64,000 nt of DNA, from positions 6,350,410-6,414,409 of the forward strand of contig CM054118.1 in assembly GCA_028673005.1 (NCBI GenBank), read 5' to 3'. This document shows, piece after piece, positions 57,365 through 64,000 of the stretch; the stretch's first letter is position 1, and each line of letters starts with the position of its first letter. Below the pieces are notes generated by a model. The model did not search any database and had not been told where the DNA came from. It worked only from the letters and a program-made list of their open reading frames with translations. Source of the stretch: Tanypteryx hageni (lineage: Eukaryota; Arthropoda; Insecta; Odonata; Petaluridae). The translations under genes were made by a program, and so were the position numbers.

Positions 57365-58832
57365 CAAACGGGGTATTACTGTACTGCAATCTGTAATATG
57401 TTGCTTAAACACGAAAGCTCGTAGCGATATCTTTTCTCTCCTACAAAACATAGATAAACACACCTTCCCTTTCACCAAAAAAATTACCCCTCACGAAACC
57501 TATTTTTTGTAAGGCATGTCTTTGAGAGAATTTTTTTCTTTTACATTGCTCCATCCGCGTCCACGTAGCGAGAGAGGGAGAGAGAAAGAGAAAGACAGCG
57601 GGCGTCAACGAAGTCTTTTGCGAGCGAAAGAGAGTGGGAGGGGGAGGAATGTGCTTGACCTTTTAAGGACTTCCCGACGCAAGGATTTTCTCCACTCCCA
57701 CAATTCCGCCTCCGCGTCTTCTTCTTTGCCCCTTCTTTTGCAAGCGCTCTCCTCCTCCTCTACGTGAAAACTACTGCGCCGTTCTCTTTCTTCCAGCTGA
57801 GGTTATTTTTTTCATTTATTTCCGCGAGACTGAGTGCGAGAGAGAATGAGAGAAGGGACGCTGCTTCAAATTATTCCCTAGTGGACCAGCGTTTTTCTAA
57901 GTCACCTTCATTTGACCTTGACTAGAGGTTTTAAAGAAAATGTTTTCATTTAATTCCGTCTCTTTCTACGGCGACCATTTTTTGGCGTTGTCATTTGTTT
58001 CACGGGACCCCTGGAACACCAGGAATGAAAACACGTTCGAATCTTCCTCGACTTCGTTCTAAGGTGATAGGGAGAAGTGATTAGACGCCATTTGTTTATT
58101 TTTACCTGTGCGATATTTTTTTACTTCTGTGCCTATTTAATAAAATAGTAATCGGTTTCATCCGATTATAAGCTGAGAACTAATGAAAATCGCAAGTTCA
58201 ATGAAAATCGCTTTCTTTAAAGTAAAAATTTAAAATGGACTGCGTCACGTTTTCAGGTGAACTTTGCCATTTTTTTAAATCCACCTCTTGAATTTGTTTA
58301 TCGTGCTTGCTTATTATTAAATTTCTTGCTTTTAGCAATTCAGAGTCGAGTTTTATTAATATTTCTGCGCATCGATGAAATTAATGGCGCTGCGCCTTGA
58401 TACCGTGACCCTTCGCATTATCACCAGTGGGTGAGCAATTACATAAATTTTACAGAAAAGCCCCCTTTAAATATCCTTTTCCGTGGAGAAAATTGGTGCA
58501 TCTCAGTAATTGTTTATTGTAAGGCCATTCCGAGACTTAACAGCGCTTAATTGTTTATCAATTTCGACATTATGAAAGAAGTTGCGCGTATCATCTACAG
58601 CCAACGTTTTAGATGTTTGGAGAATTTTGGATTTTTCTCATAATACGTTTTTAAAAATAGAAGTACGCGTATTTCTAGAGGCGATTGATCAATGGTATAT
58701 ACTATAATTCAAGTTATGTTCCCGAATCGATTTATAAAGAATGAAGGCTAAAATCTCTTTTTCAATATGACAAATATATTTCAACGTATGTATATAGTTG
58801 GTTGAGGATTGACTGCAAGTCTGCGTTTTATA
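57365..58832. other. No gene recognised
   Basis: Includes a (GA)-rich patch at about 57567-57650 and a purine-rich tract near 57825-57855. The 83-codon plus frame at 57516-57767 is R/S/E-rich and looks compositional. Confidence 0.45.
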
Positions 58833-59043
58833 CTGACTAGCAGTGTCGGCTCTAGAGCTTTTAGCGCCCCGAGCGAAAATTTTTGTTGCATCCCCTCAAG
58901 TCGTCAGTTTTGAAAAATAAATAAATTCATAAAAATATCGCACTTTACAAAACTTTTATTTTTTAAAACAATATTTTACAAAACTTATTTACATTTCTAT
59001 ATACAATGTTTTAAAAAACTTATACACTATATTTACATTTTAA

Positions 59044-61516
59044 TTAAAAATTGATTTTGCGGGCTTTTTTATTGGCGAATTTTTTTATTATATCTGAATA
59101 ATCTATATTTTGTGCGATGTCATTTTAGATGGAAAGGGTCACTAATTGTGTCAATTTTTCTTGGGAAATCGATGATCGAAGATAAGTTTTAATTAATTTT
59201 AATTTTGAGAAACTTCTTTCGGCCCTAGCGGCAGAAACAGGTGTTCTTAATAAAATCCTTAATGCAATCCAAATATTCGAATAAAGATCTTGCATTTCGT
59301 TCTGTTTAATAAAATTTAGAACTTGTAGCGGCGTTATTTTATCAGTATCTTTTAAAAAACTTTTAATACAAACGAGTTCATCGCACAAAACAACGCCATC
59401 TATATCAGCTTCTGATCCTGCAGTTAGAGTAAATTGAAGAACACAACAATTTTTAAGAAGCTTTTGTTTTCTTGTGGTTTATTTATGTTATATAAAAATC
59501 CCCTAGTTTCTTCATGTTGATACAATGATTTAAATCTGTCTTGCATTAATGTTAAAACTGAGTCTATTAATACATTAAAACAGTGCATTTCAAAATGTTC
59601 TTTCGGACATACTATGGGTTCATCTCTGCTCTCACAATCAAATTGTTTCTTAACATATCTTATTCTTTTTATTTCTTCAAATTTCGGTTGAATATTAAGA
59701 ATTTCAGCAAGGCTTTAAGCATTTTTTTATAGCTTCCTCAAATCCATTTTCTTTATATTTAAAAAAAATTCAATGCATAATTTTTCCAATCGTACAGATT
59801 CGCAAATATCAAATGTATCACGTTGCATAGATTTAATAACAACATTTATTTGGAAGAGAACTTCATACCAAATTACCAATGATACCAAAAAATTAAAATT
59901 TTTTAATTGACTGCATAAAGTAGAAGCTTCATGAGAAACCACTGCATCACAAATTTCTTCTTCAGCTAAAGTAACAAGGGCATCATGAATTTCAGCAACT
60001 TGAAATCTAGTAGCTTTTACACTGTGAATTTTCGCTTCCCAACGATTGTCACAATTGCGTTTCAAATTATATAATTTTACATTGCTAGTTAAAATTTGCC
60101 ACCGTTTTACGGATGTAGCAAACAGGGAGTATAATCTCCCTATAATACCAAAAAATAAATAAATTTCAAAGAAGATTTAGCTGCATCACATAAAACCAAA
60201 TTTAAATTGTGACATCCACAAGGCATATAATACGCCAGTGGATATCGATTTAATATTCTTGACTGCACTCCACTCTTATGGCCTCTCATATTGGCGCTAT
60301 TGTCACAACTTTGACCGCGACAGTATTTTATATTGATATTTTTTCTGCCAAAAGATCTATTATTACATCTGACAATCATTGACCAGTAGAATCAGTTATT
60401 GGTGAAAATCCTAAAAACAGTTCATTGATTTCACAACCAGTATCGTTATTTTTAAATCAATAAATCTGATGGTTATAGATAATTGTTCAATATGACTTAT
60501 ATCCGGAGTGCAGTCTGCTATAATTGAAAAATATTTTGAATTTTGTACCATAGAAATAATTTTGGTGTTAACTTCTTGGGCCATTAATTGAATTAGTTCG
60601 TTTGCAATATTCTTTCTGCAACAATGAATTTTTGATTTGTTTCCTAAAATATTTGCTATATGATCTTGCAAAACAGGGTCAAATTTTGCTAGTAACTGAA
60701 TGAGACCCAAATATTTGCCGTTATTTGGAGTATATAGTTTATCGGACGTACCTCGAAATGCCATATTATTTTCTGCGAGATAAAGAATAATATGCATCAG
60801 TCTAGTTAAAACATTTTTACACCGTTCAGTTTCTTTTTGAATTAATATTTGTGATTGTTTATCAATTGTTTGTCCTGAGCGAAATCTTGATTCGGTCTCT
60901 TTCCATATTTCATAGCATATCGTATGATGAGGACAACATTCGTGTGATTTTAAGGTTGGAGCTAAATTGAATTGAATTCAACATTTGCTAAACGTGATTT
61001 TCTGGTAGATCCTTGATCAAAACATAAACAGCAGAAACGGAATATACAATCGGTTGATTCTGAATACATTAACCATTTACGAGGTACAATTTCATTATTA
61101 GAAAGTGCGCGAAAATAATGGTTGTTTGAAAACTGACGACCATCAGAATTGCAAGGATATTGTCCAAATTGAACTTGTTTTAGAGTCTGACTTAATAAAT
61201 AATCTATAATTTTTTTATTCAGATTATTACACCAAAAAGCAGGATCTGACAAGTTTATTAAAGAACTATCAACTTCCAAAAAATTTGATTGTAATTTTGA
61301 TCCACCTTGTTCAATGGAATCGCTCGAACTCGATGAAATTCCGGCTACAACTGTTGAAATGGTCTCTTCATTTCTATTTTCCTTATCAGTTTGATCAGTC
61401 GTAGTACTCGTAGTAAAATATGATTGTAAATTCATGTATCTTTTATTGAAATTCTGCTTCCTTTCAGCTCTTCGTTTTCAGAATTCGGCTCCTGACGGTT
61501 TCTTTTTATCTGACAT
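59044..61516 (-). pseudogene. ZMYM1-like hAT transposase (TTF-type finger, DUF4371, dimerisation domain)
   Basis: It starts at an ATG at 61514-61516 (MSDKKKPSGAEF, then a stop in place of Arg, KRRAERKQ), the usual beginning of this family. It continues in frame through 61435-60962 with the TTF-type finger region (KWLMYSESTDCIFRFCCLCF; the Cys residues are visible). After frame changes come CCPHHTICYEIWKETESRF, the DUF4371-like core at 60797-60411 (YFSIIADCTPDISHIEQLSI carries the catalytic-type Asp), CRGQSCDNSANMRGHKSGVQ at about 60320, RWEAKIHSVKATRF near 60040, and the C-terminal dimerisation motif at 59388-59125 (RTPVSAARAERSFSKLKLIK). The final codons run to TAA at 59044 past one more stop. 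At least four stops or frameshifts inactivate it. Confidence 0.92.
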
Positions 61517-62110
61517 ATTTATTAAGATGAAATAATACGAAAATTATTTCATATGATATTCTTGACTGAGTTGAGTGTTTTATTTTCATCTAAAATTAAT
61601 AAAAAAGAGAATAAATCAAAAAGCTAACGAGCAATATAAACAAAGGATAAAATGTAATAAATAAATAATGAAATAAATAAGCAGTATATATATATATATT
61701 TGTAAATAAAATTTAAATGTACAATAAAAATTTACGAAACTGACAAGTGAGATTAAATGACTAAATTTTCAATGTTCTCAATATAAAAGACAACAAATAA
61801 TAAATAATTCAACTAAAATAATCAAAGTCAAAATTAGAAATAAGAAAAATCAGCAATTTCGTAAAGAACTATGGTTATTTAGTTACATTTGTGTTTAAGT
61901 TTATTATTATCGCTCATTTCATTGTAATAAAAGGTAATAATGAACTGTAGTAGATACTTACAATTACAGAAATAATACCAATGATATTTGAATTCCTGAT
62001 AAGAATCGATATATGTATTTTTAACAAAACTAACGCAACATACATAAAACACATTAAACCGCAAACAGTACACACCTCATCGCTTGATCAACTCACAATA
62101 AGATCTGAAT

Positions 62111-62175
62111 CGTTCTGTACTGCCAGTACAGAACGTTTACAGTGTAACCAGTACATACTGGTTACAATGTAAACG
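62111..62175. repeat. Two adjacent hairpins in the hAT subterminal region
   Basis: The first is 62111-62135, perfect 11-bp arms (cgttctgtact and its inverse) around GCC. The second is 62134-62175, 20-bp arms (62134-62153 and 62156-62175) matching at 19 of 20 positions around CA. They lie about 600 bp upstream of the transposase start, inside the element. Such structures can be transposase-binding or replication-pausing sites, but the role here is unknown. Confidence 0.85.
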
Positions 62176-62555
62176 CTCACTTAAATATTATTATTTTTCT
62201 GTTATCGTTTTGTCTGCGGTCTACCGATTTATTGTGTACCGAATATTGTGTACAATAAATTCTTTGAACCTATATATCTATATTACCGTTGATTATACTG
62301 TTTATTAAATTGTTGCATTTTCCTTGTTACAGTTTATTACATTGTTGCATGAATCCTTTCCCTCCGGCAGGGGGCGCCGGGCGGCCGCCTAGTCCGCTCA
62401 CCGTTTAAATTATGTGTACAAAATAATTGTGTCTTACTACAATAATAATAATAACAAAACACAAAATGCGCCAGCGCCCTTTGGCGCCCCTTATATATCG
62501 GCGCTCTGAGCGCGCGCTCCGCTCGATCGTACCTTGAGACGGCCCTGCTGACTAG

Positions 62556-63480
62556 TAATAGGTTCGTTTAGTCGCGGATACAGGAGGTAAACATATTTTG
62601 GACAGCATTAGAAATACATCGGAAAAATACAGTGTCCACTATCTGTTCCATGTATATTTCATGAAATTTTGTAAGGTTTCTAAGGTTTTCCCGTAGTAAA
62701 TGTTGGGATTACATATATAAAGTTTGAAAAATAAAGAAAATATTCATCCGGTTTAGCAAAGCATGTGAATGCAACGTATCTCATGAGCTTAAACTTCAAT
62801 GGTGATACCGATAGCCGTAAATTGTTCGATGATTAGGCGAAAGTTGGTTTTAGAAGTAGAAGTGAGGTAGATTTTGCGTAACAGCGTAATATGGGCTCCT
62901 ATGAAACAGCGTTTTAATTTCTGTATTTCGTCAGTATTAGCAATAAAAATATTTCCTGCAGGCTGAAAACGCAATTAACTTGGTGCTTACTGTTTTACAA
63001 TAAGAACACATGATATACTACAAATAATACGTCAAACACTTCAAGTGACCGCCGCTTACTTTTCAATATGCACACGGATCTTGGCAAAGAGATCAATTAG
63101 AAAAATATTTCGAATCTTCAGTATTGCGAAGCAGTTGGAAGCATACATTCTGTAAAAAGGGAATTCCTTTGATCAGAACTTTTCCCATTTCGACATCGGT
63201 TCCATGAATAAATTACCCGCGTCTTCGATAAAAATCGAGCAATCGTCTTTAACCCGTATTCGCCAGGGTCGCGTTCCCTCCAACTCCCAAAAAAAAAAGA
63301 GATATGGTTCCTCTTGAACCTAACGCGGGAAATGAAAAATGAAATCTCAAATTTTCAAGAGTACAAGGAAAGACCCTTAACTAAATATTTATGCTTCTAA
63401 AACAAAATAAGAAGCGGAGAGGCTCGATTTTCTCGCGTGGTGGCACCTATCATATTATAATTTCCCTTCCCTATACCCCC
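62556..63480. other. No gene recognised
   Basis: AT-rich flank of the hAT. The 61-codon minus frame at 62789-62974 has no family features. Confidence 0.45.
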
Positions 63481-63489
63481 CTTTTAGGG

Positions 63490-64000
63490 CTTTTCCTCAT
63501 TGCTGAAAAGCATTATTATCTTCGTGATGTCCGTCCGTCCGTACGCATATATCAGGGAAGAATTGGCTGAACCGATTTCAACCAAATTTGGTACATACAA
63601 TATTAACATAAAATAATGACCATGGTGAAATTTAGACCGGATCAACTTAGCAGGGGTGCCACATTTACAAAGTTATACTTTTCGGTTATCATGAATTTGG
63701 AAGGAATTGGCCTAACCGATTTCAACCAAATTTTGAATTAAAGGGGCGTGCAATATAAAATGAAAAAGTCAAGATGTTTAGTCTGCCACAGTACAAGTAA
63801 TAAAAATGTTCTTTTTACAAGTATTTGTGTTATACTCTCTCTATAAATTTTAACCAAATCTAATATTTGTAATGTACACATAAATACAAACCATGCTAGC
63901 ATATTTGGACCGGATCAATCAAACAGGTGTGCCACATTTACAAATTAAACTCTTTCTGTAATTATGGATTTGGAAGGATTTGGCTGAAGGAATTTTAACT
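63490..64000. repeat. Degenerate tandem repeat, running off the window
   Basis: A unit of about 130-140 bp with 'gaattggctgaaccgatttc', 'aaccaaattt', 'ggaccggatcaa' and 'gtgccacatttacaaa' recurs near 63565, 63705 and, partly, 63830-64000. It is preceded by 'gtccgtccgtccgtacg' (63529 on), the inverse of the (CGGA)n motif at 13970. Non-coding. The right boundary lies beyond the window. Confidence 0.7.

Larger units (their letters stand above)
58841..62547 (-). mobile_element. ZMYM1-like hAT element, complete boundaries
   Basis: The left end CAGTGTCGGCTCTAGAGC and the right end read inward CAGGGCCGTCTCAAGGTA are imperfect TIRs, flanked by an exact 8-bp target duplication ctgactag (58833-58840 and 62548-62555). 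Subterminal 'gcgcccc'-type motifs occur on both sides. It is 3,707 bp long. It contains a broken transposase on the minus strand (61516-59044) and a non-coding region at 61520-62547 with two hairpins. Length and layout are those of an autonomous element that has since decayed. Confidence 0.92.

Overview
The window looks like intergenic, repeat-dominated DNA from an AT-rich arthropod nuclear genome. The basis is the content: hAT, mariner, piggyBac-like and other cut-and-paste transposon remains, two kinds of non-LTR retrotransposon, tRNA-derived SINEs, a solo LTR and long CT-rich satellites. Several coding remnants resemble families common in insects and chelicerates (ZMYM1-like and ZBED5/SCAND3-like hAT transposases, SETMAR-type mariner, DUF4817-type HTH transposase). 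I cannot narrow the host further. I see no convincing host protein gene, no rRNA gene and no intact tRNA gene. Nearly every long open frame is a decayed transposon gene or a by-product of low-complexity DNA.

Layout. 1-9 kb: a degenerate 69-bp repeat with a hAT MITE inserted in it, a second copy of that MITE, another hAT MITE, then a scrambled mosaic (6.7-8.8 kb) of mariner, DUF4817/DDE transposase and LINE pieces in both orientations. 9-14 kb: degenerate repeats, a ZBED5-like hAT remnant cut off by an RTE-like LINE (one internal stop in its RT frame), then a short tandem array. 14-18 kb: a paired direct repeat, a piggyBac-like MITE, a tRNA-Thr-like SINE head and a second RTE-like LINE on the minus strand. 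19-25 kb: a fold-back element whose arms carry tRNA-like B-box sequence, and a three-unit palindromic/tandem repeat. 25-29.5 kb: four head-to-tail copies of a short TIR repeat ('family A'), the third split by a CR1/jockey-like LINE. 29.6-32.5 kb: a CT-rich higher-order repeat with a 353-bp period. 33-48 kb: mostly featureless AT- or CT-rich DNA with a SINE, a perfect 108-bp duplication, a 73-bp minisatellite split by a TIR element, a mariner remnant and a small MITE. 48-50.3 kb: a TIR element enclosing a GC-richer, exon-like island. 51.8-57.4 kb: another family A copy, then a complete hAT with 8-bp target duplication that was itself hit by an inverted pair of family A copies and by a solo LTR. 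58.8-62.5 kb: a second complete hAT (ZMYM1-like) with TIRs, 8-bp target duplication and subterminal hairpins. The window ends in a tandem repeat.

The parts do not form a pathway. They give a readable insertion history: LINE into family A, LTR and family A into hAT, MITE into tandem repeat, LINE next to hAT. No clearly new functional system is proven. The best leads are the exon-like island at 49.56-49.98 kb, the fold-back element at 19.5-20.8 kb, the three-unit repeat at 22.2-24.5 kb and the uncharacterised family A.
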